A DNA stretch of 64,000 bases, taken from positions 31,214 through 95,213 of the forward strand of contig CAKPCJ010000001.1 in assembly GCA_934141575.1 (NCBI GenBank), read 5' to 3'. Both the position numbers and the translations under genes were made by a program. The notes under the pieces are model-generated. The model did no database searches and was not told the origin of the DNA. It was given only the letters and a program-made list of their open reading frames with translations. Of this stretch, positions 45,711-54,598 are shown piece after piece (the first letter of the stretch is position 1; the number at the start of each line of letters is the position of its first letter). Source of the DNA: an uncultured Bacilli bacterium (GTDB lineage Bacteria; Bacillota_I; Bacilli_A; RF39; UBA660).

Positions 45711-46564
45711 CTTTGCTCATTTTAGTATTATAAAACTCTTCAGCAGCTTCGTCCATTTCATTGTTAAGATTATGAGTCGCTTTTTCAATTTCTTTTTTAT
45801 TAAATAAATTAAATCCTTTAAATCTTTTTTCCTCTTTTCTTTTAACCTCAGGATCACATTCCTTTTTAAAATATTCTAAGTCTAAACCACTATGATTAAA
45901 TAAATGATCGATTATTGTTTTAATAAATTCTGGTAGTTTTTGAAAGACTTTATTTAAATGATAAATAAGATAATTTTTTTTTCTTTTTCTCTTTCATACA
46001 TTCCCTCATATTGATTACTTAACCCTTTATAATAATCTCGTTCCTCTAATAATTTTTTATTTTCATGTTTATAACCAAGTGGAGCACGAGCAGGAATATT
46101 ACCAGCCTTTATTGCACCAGCTAAACCAACTTTAGTTCTTTCACCAGTTCTTTCAATTTCGTTTTGTGAAACACAAGTAAGTATTCTAGAAATCATTTTA
46201 CCATTTGCATTAGTTGTATTAATATCATCGTTAGTACAATCTAAATAAGCATTATTTTCTTCTAAAAATCTTATAATCTTTTCCCAATCAAATACACTTC
46301 TTGTAAGTCTATCTAATTTTAGTACAACAATAGTATTACATTTTTTATCTCTTATATCTTGTAATAGTTCTTCAAATGCAGGTCTTGTATTACCAGTTTT
46401 AGCCGATATACCAGCATCTTTATAAATCTTATATATTTCATAACCTTTATATTCACACATAGTTCTTAATCGTTTTTCTTGCTCTGTAAACTAAAACCCT
46501 CACGAGCTTAATCTTCAGTAGATACACGAATATAAATACCAGCAATTTTCTTATCATTATTCAT
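45685..46564 (-). pseudogene. Serine recombinase with three lesions
   Basis: From ATG 46564 the resolvase start reads KKIAGIYIRVSTED, then a TAA where Gln is normal, then AREGFSL. A one-base deletion then shifts the frame, which resumes as EKRLRTMCEYKGYEIY. The intact part includes KLDRLTRSVFDWEKI and the CVSQNEIERTGERTKVGL region up to APLGYKHENKK. Near 45975 a poly-A run lacks one base; restoring it continues the frame with FQKLPEFIKTIIDHLF and ends at 45685. The C-terminal part resembles coiled-coil ends of mobilisation proteins rather than a recombinase, hinting at a fusion. GGAG ribosome site at the start. Confidence 0.75.
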
Positions 46565-46584
46565 ATATTATCAACTCCTTTTAC

Positions 46585-46637
46585 TAAAAAAGAGGAGACA
46601 ATAGTATCTAGTTAAGTCTAAATACTACTGACTCCTC
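46585..46637 (-). terminator. Terminator overlapping the 25-aa ORF, upstream of the recombinase
   Basis: GAGGAG-TCAGTAGTAT...ATACTATTG-TCTCCTC stem with T6 on the minus strand. It covers the last codons of the small ORF at 46608-46685 and precedes the recombinase ribosome site, as in attenuators. Confidence 0.75.
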
Positions 46638-46685
46638 ATTAAATTCAATATTATAAATTTTGGTTAAATTGTGTTTTATCTTCAT
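46608..46685 (-). CDS. Leader-peptide-like small ORF, 25 aa
   Basis: ATG 46685 with a strong GGAGG site 7 bases upstream encodes MKIKHNLTKIYNI and ends FRLN at 46608. Its 3' end lies in a terminator stem directly before the serine recombinase gene. Arrangement suggests translational or transcriptional attenuation. Peptide not recognised. Confidence 0.5.
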   Translation of the reverse strand: MKIKHNLTKIYNIEFNEESVVFRLN

Positions 46686-46783
46686 AGATGTACCTCCATT
46701 TCTAGAGCATACCTCTTTCATTGGTTATTTATAATATCACTTTTTAAGAAAATGTCAATTCCTTATTCAGAGAATAGTAGTAT

Positions 46784-47056
46784 TTAGATAGTCTTTAAAT
46801 AATCTTCAAGTTCTGATAACTTTATCTTATTAGATAAGTTTTCAATAAATATTTCATTAGAATAGTTGAAAGCAAGAAATGTAGTATTATTAATTATTAT
46901 TCTATGTGGTTCAATATAAGTTAAATTAGTTTTATCAATTTTTCTAATACTACCATTTATGATAGTGGGTTTATTATTAGTAAAATCACAAATAAACTTA
47001 ATTTTCTTTCTTAACGATTCTTCTAATGATAGTTCTTTCTTAATAATATTTACCAT
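46784..47056 (-). CDS. Uncharacterised protein, 90 aa
   Basis: Not recognised. VNIIKKELSLEESLRKKIKF at the start, then a beta-rich middle (SIRKIDKTNLTYIEPHRII). No membrane helix. AAAGGATGG ribosome site. The leader is built like that of the 78-aa gene. Sits downstream of tRNA-Gly in the mobile-element scar. Confidence 0.5.
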   Translation of the reverse strand: MVNIIKKELSLEESLRKKIKFICDFTNNKPTIINGSIRKIDKTNLTYIEPHRIIINNTTFLAFNYSNEIFIENLSNKIKLSELEDYLKTI

Positions 47057-47097
47057 AGTTCCATCCTTTCTTTATAAAGTAGGATAGTCTTTGTATT

Positions 47098-47110
47098 CTT
47101 CCAAGCTGAC
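47098..47110 (-). other. 13-nt complement of the tRNA-Gly anticodon arm
   Basis: The plus strand reads CTTCCAAGCTGAC, the same 13 bases as the minus-strand tRNA-Gly anticodon loop and stem (complement at 47227-47239). On the minus strand, where the 90-aa gene is read, the leader therefore carries GTCAGCTTGGAAG, antisense to the tRNA. Confidence 0.6.
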
Positions 47111-47128
47111 AAGTGGGAGTTTGAAACA

Positions 47129-47156
47129 CAAAAAAACTAATCCAATTTGGATTAGT
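47129..47156 (-). terminator. Terminator of tRNA-Gly
   Basis: ACTAATCCAAATTGGATTAGT stem with T7 on the minus strand, about 40 bases after the tRNA. A further small hairpin CTCGAA-AAG-TTCGAG lies between them. Confidence 0.75.
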
Positions 47157-47195
47157 CATTTATCAAAACTCGAAAAGTTCGAGCAGATTTCACTA

Positions 47196-47269
47196 TGGAG
47201 CGGGCGATGGGAATCGAACCCACGTGGTCAGCTTGGAAGGCTGAAGTTCTACCATTAAACTACGCCCGC
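47196..47269 (-). tRNA. tRNA-Gly (anticodon UCC)
   Basis: 74 bases, CCA encoded. Acceptor GCGGGCG pairs with CGCCCGC, the D arm is GTTTAATGGTAGAAC, anticodon stem TCAGC/GCTGA with loop CTTCCAA (UCC), T arm TGGGTTCGATTCCCA. All stems pair. Its 3' side borders the mobile-element remnants. Confidence 0.95.
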
Positions 47270-47313
47270 ATTACCAATGACATAATTAATTATACATATA
47301 CTTAGTTATTATG

Positions 47314-48078
47314 TCAATAGTTTTTTCTATTTTTAAAATAATTATCCAAAACATTTTTCTCACTATAACACTTATTATTATATTTAAAAAAATTAATTTT
47401 ATTCTTATATATACATTTTACATCCAACTTATTATGTATTTTTACCCTACTTTGTTTTAAATCATATAAATATCTTTCTAACAAAAACTTATTTAAGATG
47501 TTATTATGATTTTTATATTGTTCGTATGTTTTATATATCAAAAAGAATATTATAATTTGTATAGTAAAATTATTCATTTGTTTAAATAAAAATATAAAAA
47601 TAAAAAGTGTAGAAATAAATATAAGCAACTTATGGCTTTTCTTATAAGACATCAAACTATTTGTTAAACTAAAAAACAATTTAGAACCATCTAATGGTAT
47701 TATAGGTAGCAAATTAAAGATAACAAGACTATAACTCAAATTGTTTAAGGTTAAAATTTCATTATGTGTTAAAAAAGAAATTCTAGTAAGTACAAATGTC
47801 CCTAAAATTTGAAATACCGGCCCCATTACAGTTACCATAAATTCATTAAAAGAAGATTCATTGAGCTTAACATCATAAACTATGTTTCCTCCAAATGGAA
47901 ATATATTCACTTTTACTATGTTCCACCCAAAATATTTGCTTGCCAATATATGTCCAAATTCATGAATTAATATTACAACAAAAAGCAACATTAACAATCT
48001 AAATTGTCCAGTAAATAGCGAAACAAGTAAAAATAAATAAGTTGTTTCATGAATATGAATTTTATTTAAGATACTCAT
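47314..48078 (-). CDS. spoIVFB: SpoIVFB-type M50 membrane protease
   Basis: 254 residues. Intramembrane zinc protease: LIHEFGHILASKYFGW carries HExxH and NLLPIIPLDGSKLFF the third ligand region. In sporulation it cleaves pro-sigma-K. Overlaps spoIVFA by 17 bases and follows it, as in Bacillus. Last gene of the conserved block. Without a CBS domain, as is common in this subgroup. Confidence 0.87.
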   Translation of the reverse strand: MSILNKIHIHETTYLFLLVSLFTGQFRLLMLLFVVILIHEFGHILASKYFGWNIVKVNIFPFGGNIVYDVKLNESSFNEFMVTVMGPVFQILGTFVLTRISFLTHNEILTLNNLSYSLVIFNLLPIIPLDGSKLFFSLTNSLMSYKKSHKLLIFISTLFIFIFLFKQMNNFTIQIIIFFLIYKTYEQYKNHNNILNKFLLERYLYDLKQSRVKIHNKLDVKCIYKNKINFFKYNNKCYSEKNVLDNYFKNRKNY

Positions 48079-48676
48079 TATAATCTAATACTACCCCATC
48101 CTTTTTAAATACTAAATAAAGGCTATTAGAACTTTCACCAAGTAGATTTCCTTTTTCAACATACTCATACAACTTTACATTAGATGTATTAATATTTCCA
48201 TACCATGTATCTACCCCATTCACTTGTTGAACTATAACTGTATTACCATACCCTTCCTTTTCTCCAATAAACACAACCATTCCACTTTCAATAATCGGAA
48301 CCAAGTAGTTATCACTAACTGTTAATTTTACTCCGTCTGAATATTTTTCTTTATTAGTATATGTAAGATTTTCTTTAAATACTGGTTTGGCCTCTTCTTT
48401 AAATAAAGACGCTACAGGAAGTACTTCGCCAAAGTATTTATTATAAACCTTATTTACAGATGCAAACGAAAAATTATCTTCGAACACATTTTTATACAAA
48501 AATTCTTTACAATTAGGTGATACTTTTATAGTAATACTTAAAATTAAAAAAACAATTACACTAATTAAGACCTTACTTAAAATTTTGTTTAATGCTATAT
48601 TTTTAAAGAAGCCATTATTATCATTTGACTTCTTCTTACTTTTTAACTTATGCTTTAACTTTTCTATATCATCCAT
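48062..48676 (-). CDS. spoIVFA: SpoIVFA-like M23-fold protein
   Basis: 204 residues. One membrane helix at 30-50 and a C-terminal LytM-like region (GMVVFIGEKEGYGNTVIVQQ, DTWYGNIN) in which the zinc ligands are missing, as in SpoIVFA, the regulator of SpoIVFB in the outer forespore membrane. The overlap with spoIVFB supports the assignment. Confidence 0.82.
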   Translation of the reverse strand: MDDIEKLKHKLKSKKKSNDNNGFFKNIALNKILSKVLISVIVFLILSITIKVSPNCKEFLYKNVFEDNFSFASVNKVYNKYFGEVLPVASLFKEEAKPVFKENLTYTNKEKYSDGVKLTVSDNYLVPIIESGMVVFIGEKEGYGNTVIVQQVNGVDTWYGNINTSNVKLYEYVEKGNLLGESSNSLYLVFKKDGVVLDYNEYLK

Positions 48677-48709
48677 AATATCACCTAATATTATATATTC
48701 AAGTGACAG

Positions 48710-49219
48710 CTAATATATTCTTTTGATTTTAAATTTATCCGCAATAAATCCTAAAATATAATATGATAACCAACCATATAACATATTTAAAATAATTGTA
48801 TTCTTAATGCGATTAATTAAATACCATATACCATAATCATGTACATTAATAATATACAAAATTCCATAATCAAAAACATTATATATTATAATACATATTA
48901 TTACTAAAATAATCGTATTAAGTGAATTACTAGATAAATATTCGTTTAAATAAACAACAATACTTGCTATAAGAAAGAATATAAACATGTTTAGTAATAA
49001 TGTATCTGTAAGACATAAATCATATATCAATCCAAATATAGTAATCGTTTTAATATACTTGGAGTTGTTATTGCAAAAAAATGGATAAATAATAGCTATT
49101 GCTACTATAGAAAATAGAGGAGTTAAAACACTAGAATTAAGTGTTTGATAATTTATGTAATTTGATATAATCATATCTAATAATGCAGAAAATCCAAGAA
49201 AGCAAACGCTAATTATCAT
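48710..49219 (-). CDS. mreD: Rod-shape protein MreD
   Basis: 169 residues from ATG 49219 (GGGTGAG site, 4-base spacing). Five membrane helices, weakly conserved as in all MreD proteins. Identified chiefly by order: mreC-mreD-spoIVFA-spoIVFB. Overlaps the mreC end. Confidence 0.75.
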   Translation of the reverse strand: MIISVCFLGFSALLDMIISNYINYQTLNSSVLTPLFSIVAIAIIYPFFCNNNSKYIKTITIFGLIYDLCLTDTLLLNMFIFFLIASIVVYLNEYLSSNSLNTIILVIICIIIYNVFDYGILYIINVHDYGIWYLINRIKNTIILNMLYGWLSYYILGFIADKFKIKRIY

Positions 49220-49220
49220 A

Positions 49221-50072
49221 TTACTCACCCTTCTTAAGGACTTTAACATATCTTAGATTGTCAAAATCAACGCCACTATTTATCTCTATTATCTTTGTTA
49301 AATCATAATTATCCTTTTCTATACTAACAACCTTACCAACTAATACTCCAGCAGGTATTTTTTCATTATAAGCAGTCGTATAAACATACGAACCTATTTC
49401 TATATTGTTATATTCACTTACTCCCTCTATAGTAAATGTATTTTTATCATCATTATATTTAGATAACAAACCTGGAATTGATTTATTACTATCTCTTACC
49501 TCAACTGAAATTTTTGGAGTTATTTTAAAAGAAGTAATTAATTTAACATCAGAAGAATAATATGCAACATTAGTAGTAACTCCAATCATGCCACCATTTT
49601 CAATTACAGCCATTCCCTCCTCTATTCCACTTTTACTTCCTTTATTTATAGTAACAGTGTTATTCCAATAATTTATATTTCTCTTAACTATAGATGCGGG
49701 TATATAAGTATATTCAGTTAAAGATTCTTCAATAGAATTTACTTCTTTCAGTTTTTCTATTTCTTTCTTTAAAGACTCATTTTCTGCCTTAATTAAATCT
49801 ATCGTTTCAGTATTTTCCTGTAGATTCTTATAGTTTTTATAAACTTCTTTCATCTTTTTCTTTTCTCTAGATTTATCATTTATAAAATCTATTGGAACTT
49901 TTAATACATTAACGGTAGTGGTTGAAACATCCTTAAATACTTTTTGAATAAATGTAAGTTTGCCATTATCTTTAATTACAAAAGAAAACAATAATAATAC
50001 TACAAGTGCTACTACTATTATTATTAAATAACTTATTTTAAATTTTTTCTTTTTGTAATTCACGTATATCAC
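49221..50072 (-). CDS. mreC: Rod-shape-determining protein MreC
   Basis: 283 residues: N-terminal helix, coiled coil (about 70-115, with LQENTETIDLIKAENESLKK), then the beta-barrel repeats with VTINKGSKSGIEEGMAVIENG and GVTTNVAYYSSDVKLITS. Organises wall elongation with MreB and MreD. mreB, which usually precedes it, is absent here. Confidence 0.92.
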   Translation of the reverse strand: MIYVNYKKKKFKISYLIIIVVALVVLLLFSFVIKDNGKLTFIQKVFKDVSTTTVNVLKVPIDFINDKSREKKKMKEVYKNYKNLQENTETIDLIKAENESLKKEIEKLKEVNSIEESLTEYTYIPASIVKRNINYWNNTVTINKGSKSGIEEGMAVIENGGMIGVTTNVAYYSSDVKLITSFKITPKISVEVRDSNKSIPGLLSKYNDDKNTFTIEGVSEYNNIEIGSYVYTTAYNEKIPAGVLVGKVVSIEKDNYDLTKIIEINSGVDFDNLRYVKVLKKGE

Positions 50073-50099
50073 CTTTTATATTATAATACATTTTTTATT

Positions 50100-50750
50100 C
50101 TATAAACAGTTATTTTCATAAAAACTATAATATGTATTACTACCAATAACTATATGATCTAATAGCGGAATAGCTACTATTTTCCCTATTTCTGAAATTC
50201 TATTAGTTAAATTAATATCTTCTTTGCTAGGAAGTGGATCGCCAGATGGATGATTGTGTAAACAAATAATATAACTTGCCGAATTAATATAAGCCTCTTT
50301 AAAAATTTCTCTAGGATGAACTACACTCATATTAATAGTACCTATAAACAACTCCTTATCTGTTATAAAATTCTTTTGATTATCTAAATAAATAACATAA
50401 AAATATTCCTGTTTTTTATTAAAAAACTTTATGCGATAATAATTAAATATTGAAGAAGCATCCAAAAAAGATATAAACTCTCTTTTTTCATCAGAATATA
50501 CTCTTTTTCCAAGTTCTATTGCTGCTAATAAAGTAATTGCTTTAGTTTTACCAATACCTTTTATATCAGTTAATGTATTAATAGAAATATCAGTAAAATC
50601 TGATATTTTTTTTAGATTTGACAAAATATTAGAAGCCAAAACTTTAGAAGAACATTCTTTGGTACCGGTTTTAATTATAATAGCTATTAATTCCTCAGTA
50701 GTAAGTTTAGATGCTCCATACCTTTCTAAGCGTTCCCTAGGTCGTTCCAT
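50100..50750 (-). CDS. radC: RadC/JAB-domain DNA repair-associated protein
   Basis: 216 residues. HhH-like N-terminus (ERPRERLERYGASKLTTEELIAI is split by position 2-24), MPN/JAB domain with HNHPSGDPLPSKED (zinc ligands His-His-Asp). The ATG at 50750 has no ribosome site. In frame upstream lies ISKIKDLPS, which matches the usual RadC start IKDLPxxERPRE. An ATT at 50777-50775 overlaps the preceding stop codon and may be the real start, giving 225 residues. Confidence 0.85.
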   Translation of the reverse strand: MERPRERLERYGASKLTTEELIAIIIKTGTKECSSKVLASNILSNLKKISDFTDISINTLTDIKGIGKTKAITLLAAIELGKRVYSDEKREFISFLDASSIFNYYRIKFFNKKQEYFYVIYLDNQKNFITDKELFIGTINMSVVHPREIFKEAYINSASYIICLHNHPSGDPLPSKEDINLTNRISEIGKIVAIPLLDHIVIGSNTYYSFYENNCL

Positions 50751-50772
50751 ACTAGGTAAATCTTTTATTTTA

Positions 50773-51243
50773 CTAATAACTTTTTGCAGCCTTCATCGTC
50801 TCCTCATATATTTCAAGGCTCTTTTTAGATAAAGAAAGTAAATTTTTCTTATCACTTTCCTCCTGAATAGTTTTGTCATTCTCTCTTATCTTTAGTATAA
50901 GGCCTTGATTACTTATATTGTTTTCCTTAACGTAAATATCTACGTTACTATAATTATTCTTAAGTTTATCAGCAAGTTCCTTGTTTCCAGTAATTCCAAG
51001 ATATACGTAATATTTATCATCTTGTTTAACATACAAATAATCACTTAAACTCATAGTATTTTCTTCCATAGATTCAATTGATGAATAAACTCCTTGCTGT
51101 AATAAATAGATAGGTTCTGTATTAACAACAACTTCTTGAATATTACCCCTATATTGTGAAAACACTGTCCTTCCACATAAAATTCCAATAAAAATTGACA
51201 AAGTAATTGGAAAAATTATTTTCAATTTCATATAATCACCCAA
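50773..51243 (-). CDS. Membrane-anchored protein with SPOR-like domain
   Basis: 156 residues. N-terminal helix (KIIFPITLSIFIGILCG), then a domain with YYVYLGITGNKELADKLKNNY that resembles SPOR peptidoglycan-binding repeats, and a charged C-terminal helix. Lies between valS and radC, where Bacillus has spoIIB (also SPOR-bearing). Assignment to SpoIIB is a guess from position and domain. Confidence 0.6.
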   Translation of the reverse strand: MGDYMKLKIIFPITLSIFIGILCGRTVFSQYRGNIQEVVVNTEPIYLLQQGVYSSIESMEENTMSLSDYLYVKQDDKYYVYLGITGNKELADKLKNNYSNVDIYVKENNISNQGLILKIRENDKTIQEESDKKNLLSLSKKSLEIYEETMKAAKSY

Positions 51244-51287
51244 ATAAATTATCTAACATTCATTTGTCAATTAAACTCGTTTTACGT

Positions 51288-51316
51288 AAAAAAAGATAGT
51301 TTTAATAAAAACTATC
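51288..51316 (-). terminator. Terminator of valS
   Basis: GATAGTTTTTATTAAAACTATC stem with T7 on the minus strand, in the gap between valS and the SPOR-like gene. Confidence 0.8.
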
Positions 51317-51325
51317 CCTAAAAGA

Positions 51326-53863
51326 CTAATTCAATTTTGAAAGTAATATTTCCAATTTGCCCTCTTCTTCCTTTAGCTTTTGTCTTTCTTGTTCAACTAA
51401 AGAAGCTGGTGCTTTATTAACGTATCCTTCATTAGAAAGTAATCCTTTACGTCTAGATATGCTTTTTTCTAATGATTCTTTTTCTCTAATCAAGGCTTCC
51501 ATATCAATGTTTTTACTTCCATCATAATATGCAACTAGTACACCATAACTTGTAATTATATCAAATGATGTAAAACTATCAGGAATTTTCATATCAAAAG
51601 AAGCTTTAGTAAGTTTGTTTATTATATCCTTGTAATCATCTATTAAATATTTTTCACTATCATTTAAATTATTAACAATAACATAGTTAGAGCCAAAATT
51701 ATTAGACTGTCTAGCATTTCTTATACTTGTAATAATTTCAATCATTTTTTCTATATCATTACTCTCTTTTTCATATATTTTAGATTCATCATACACTGGA
51801 TAAGCACTTATCATTATAGACTCATCATGTTTTGGTAACATTTGATAAATTTCTTCAGTTACATAAGGCATAAATGGATGCAATAATTTTAAAATAACTT
51901 CAATAACATATAAAAGTACATCCCTATTTGGAGATATTTTTGATAACTCGATATATGAATCACAAAAATCAGACCATACGAAACTATATATTTCAGAACC
52001 AACAACATTAAAATCATAAGTTTCCATATGTTTTCTAACATTAGTTATAAGTTTATTAGTTTTAGTCAATATCCATTTATCAATACTGTTTAATTCCTTA
52101 GAATCTAACCCTTCTATACTCATTAAAACATATCTTGAAGCATTCCATAATTTATTTACGAAATTCCAAGTTGATTTAACCTTTTCTTCATCATATCTAA
52201 GATCCATACCAGAAGCTGTTGAAGTAGATAAGAAAAATCTTAATGAATCACAGCCGTATTCTTCTATAACATCCATAGGATCTACACCATTACCTAAAGA
52301 CTTAGACATTTTTCTGCCAATTTTATCTCTAATTAATCCATGTATCAAGCAATCTTTAAATGGACGGCTATTAGTAAACTCAAGGCCTTGGAAAGTCATT
52401 CTATTAACCCAAAATGGTATAATATCATATCCAGTTACTAATAAGTTATTAGGATAATATCTCTTTAACATATCTGTATTATCTGGCCAACCCATTGTTG
52501 AAAATGGCCATAATGCTGATGAAAACCAAGTATCAAGAACATCAGGGTCTTGTACCCATCCTTCACCAACTGGAGCTTCTTCCCCAACATAAATCTCTTC
52601 TCCCCTGTACCATGCGGGTATTTGATGCCCCCACCATAATTGTCTAGAAATACACCAATCATATGTAATTTCCATCCAATGGTTCATAGTTTTTTCATAC
52701 CTTTCAGGTACAAAATTAACTTTAGTATCGGGATTTTTTTGGTTTTCTAACACTCTATCTGCTAGTGGTCTCATTTTAACAAACCATTGTTTTGATAAAT
52801 AAGGTTCAACCATAACATCAGTTCTCTCAGAATGTCCTACTGAGTGAACCATCTTTTCTATATCTATCAATAAATCTTGATCCTGTAAATCTGCTAACAA
52901 CTTTTCTCTACACTCAAACCTATCAAGACCAGCATATGAACCAGCATTTTCATTCATTGTACCATTAGGATTCATAACAACTATTCTTTCTAGATTATGT
53001 CTATTTCCAACTTCAAAATCATTAGGATCATGAGCAGGTGTTATTTTGACAACCCCAGTTCCAAATTCAGGATCTGCATGTTCATCACCAATTATCGGAA
53101 TCAATCTTCCAACTATTGGAAGTACAACCTTCTTCCCAATCAATTTATTATATCTTTTATCATCAGGATTTACTGCAATAGCTGTATCTCCGAATAAAGT
53201 CTCAGGTCTAGTAGTAGCTACATCAAGGTAATCTTTAGTACCTTCTATATAATACTTTAAGTGGTAAAAAGCCCCCTCTACATCTTTATAAATAACTTCC
53301 TCATTAGATAATGCTGTCATGGCAAGAGGATCCCAATTTATAATTCTTTCTCCTCTATATATCAAACCTTTATTATATAAATCAACAAATACTTTTCTAA
53401 CAGCCTTAGATAATCCATCATCAAGAGTAAAACGTTCCTTAGAATAATCTAAACTAAGTCCTAGTTTAGCCCATTGATTATGTATATTTGAAGCATATTC
53501 TTCTTTCCAACTCCAAGCCTTTGTTAACCACTCGCCTCTTTCCATACTTCTAGGATTTATACCTTCACTTCTAAGCTTAGCATCTACCTTAGCCTGTGTA
53601 GCTATACCAGCATGATCCATTCCAGGAAGCCATAAAGCATCATAACCATCCATTCTTTTATATCTAATCATTATATCTTGTAATGTTGTATCCCAAGCAT
53701 GTCCTAAATGTAATTTTCCAGTTACATTTGGTGGAGGTATAACAATTGCATATGGTTTTAAACTCAAATCACCTGACTTAAAATAACCCTTATTTTTCCA
53801 ATTTTCATATTTTCCTTCTTCTACAAGTTTGTGATCATATTTCTTATCTAACATATTATTCAC
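51326..53863 (-). CDS. valS: Valyl-tRNA synthetase
   Basis: 845 residues, class I. HLGHAWD (HIGH) near residue 50, editing domain (VATTRPETLFGDTAIAVN region), KMSKSLGNGVDP, and the C-terminal coiled coil typical of ValRS (LIREKESLEKSISRR). Its operon is led by a T-box riboswitch whose specifier is consistent with valine. Overlaps the HD gene by 8 bases. Confidence 0.96.
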   Translation of the reverse strand: MNNMLDKKYDHKLVEEGKYENWKNKGYFKSGDLSLKPYAIVIPPPNVTGKLHLGHAWDTTLQDIMIRYKRMDGYDALWLPGMDHAGIATQAKVDAKLRSEGINPRSMERGEWLTKAWSWKEEYASNIHNQWAKLGLSLDYSKERFTLDDGLSKAVRKVFVDLYNKGLIYRGERIINWDPLAMTALSNEEVIYKDVEGAFYHLKYYIEGTKDYLDVATTRPETLFGDTAIAVNPDDKRYNKLIGKKVVLPIVGRLIPIIGDEHADPEFGTGVVKITPAHDPNDFEVGNRHNLERIVVMNPNGTMNENAGSYAGLDRFECREKLLADLQDQDLLIDIEKMVHSVGHSERTDVMVEPYLSKQWFVKMRPLADRVLENQKNPDTKVNFVPERYEKTMNHWMEITYDWCISRQLWWGHQIPAWYRGEEIYVGEEAPVGEGWVQDPDVLDTWFSSALWPFSTMGWPDNTDMLKRYYPNNLLVTGYDIIPFWVNRMTFQGLEFTNSRPFKDCLIHGLIRDKIGRKMSKSLGNGVDPMDVIEEYGCDSLRFFLSTSTASGMDLRYDEEKVKSTWNFVNKLWNASRYVLMSIEGLDSKELNSIDKWILTKTNKLITNVRKHMETYDFNVVGSEIYSFVWSDFCDSYIELSKISPNRDVLLYVIEVILKLLHPFMPYVTEEIYQMLPKHDESIMISAYPVYDESKIYEKESNDIEKMIEIITSIRNARQSNNFGSNYVIVNNLNDSEKYLIDDYKDIINKLTKASFDMKIPDSFTSFDIITSYGVLVAYYDGSKNIDMEALIREKESLEKSISRRKGLLSNEGYVNKAPASLVEQERQKLKEEEGKLEILLSKLN

Positions 53864-54587
53864 TTCTCTCCTTTAAATATTTTTTCATATAATCAAAGTA
53901 TTCTTTAACAACTTCTTTATGTTGCAACTTATTATATAAATTATCCAAAAAATTATTTTCATATATATATTTATAACTATACTTATAATTAATATCGTAT
54001 AAAAATGATATTATTCTAAGTATACCATCAGTTTTGTTTTTTACCTTTAAATTATCTACAGGTTTATTCTCATAAAACTCTTTTCGTATATCACTACTAG
54101 CTGGCATACCATCTTCATTAAAATTATATTCATCTGTACAAGACTGAATATACAATATATCAATTTTATCAGCATCTCTTATAATTTTAGAATGCAATAA
54201 TGTATTTTGATCAAGGCCTGACTCAATAGAATATTTATTATGATTTTTAATAGCAGTGTATATTACTTTGTCATAACAGTCATCTGCTACAAATTTTCTA
54301 ATCAAGCCATCTTCAAAAAGTATCTTAACACCTAAATCGGCATGATCAACAGTTTTATAATCAACAAAAGAATCATAAACTCTAGCCTGTTCAAACCTTC
54401 CAATATCATGTAACAAGCCTATTAAACTTGCCAGATAAACATTTTCATCATCAAGTTTCAAATCTTTAGCTAGTTTTATAGATAAATCTTTAACTCGATA
54501 ACTGTGATTATATTTAAGCCTAATCTTAATCACATTCATATCATAATTTTCAACATATTTTTTAAATTCAGAATCCATATCTAACAT
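53856..54587 (-). CDS. HD-domain phosphohydrolase
   Basis: 243 residues. HD motifs IGLLHDIGRFEQ, VDHADLGVKIL, IKNHNKYSI, IIRDADKIDIL match the HD superfamily of metal-dependent phosphohydrolases. ATG 54587 has GGAGG 6 bases upstream; earlier codons fall in the T-box terminator. The gene lies between a valine T-box and valS, so it is regulated by tRNA-Val charging. Substrate unknown; nucleotide or RNA-linked phosphates are possible. Confidence 0.82.
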   Translation of the reverse strand: MLDMDSEFKKYVENYDMNVIKIRLKYNHSYRVKDLSIKLAKDLKLDDENVYLASLIGLLHDIGRFEQARVYDSFVDYKTVDHADLGVKILFEDGLIRKFVADDCYDKVIYTAIKNHNKYSIESGLDQNTLLHSKIIRDADKIDILYIQSCTDEYNFNEDGMPASSDIRKEFYENKPVDNLKVKNKTDGILRIISFLYDINYKYSYKYIYENNFLDNLYNKLQHKEVVKEYFDYMKKYLKERSE

Positions 54588-54598
54588 AAAAACCTCCA

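Noticed and set aside
47098..47110. T-box leader for glycine
   Set aside because: No T-box consensus or antiterminator and far more pairing than a specifier uses.
53046..53231. Plus-strand frames inside valS
   Set aside because: Antisense shadows without start signals.
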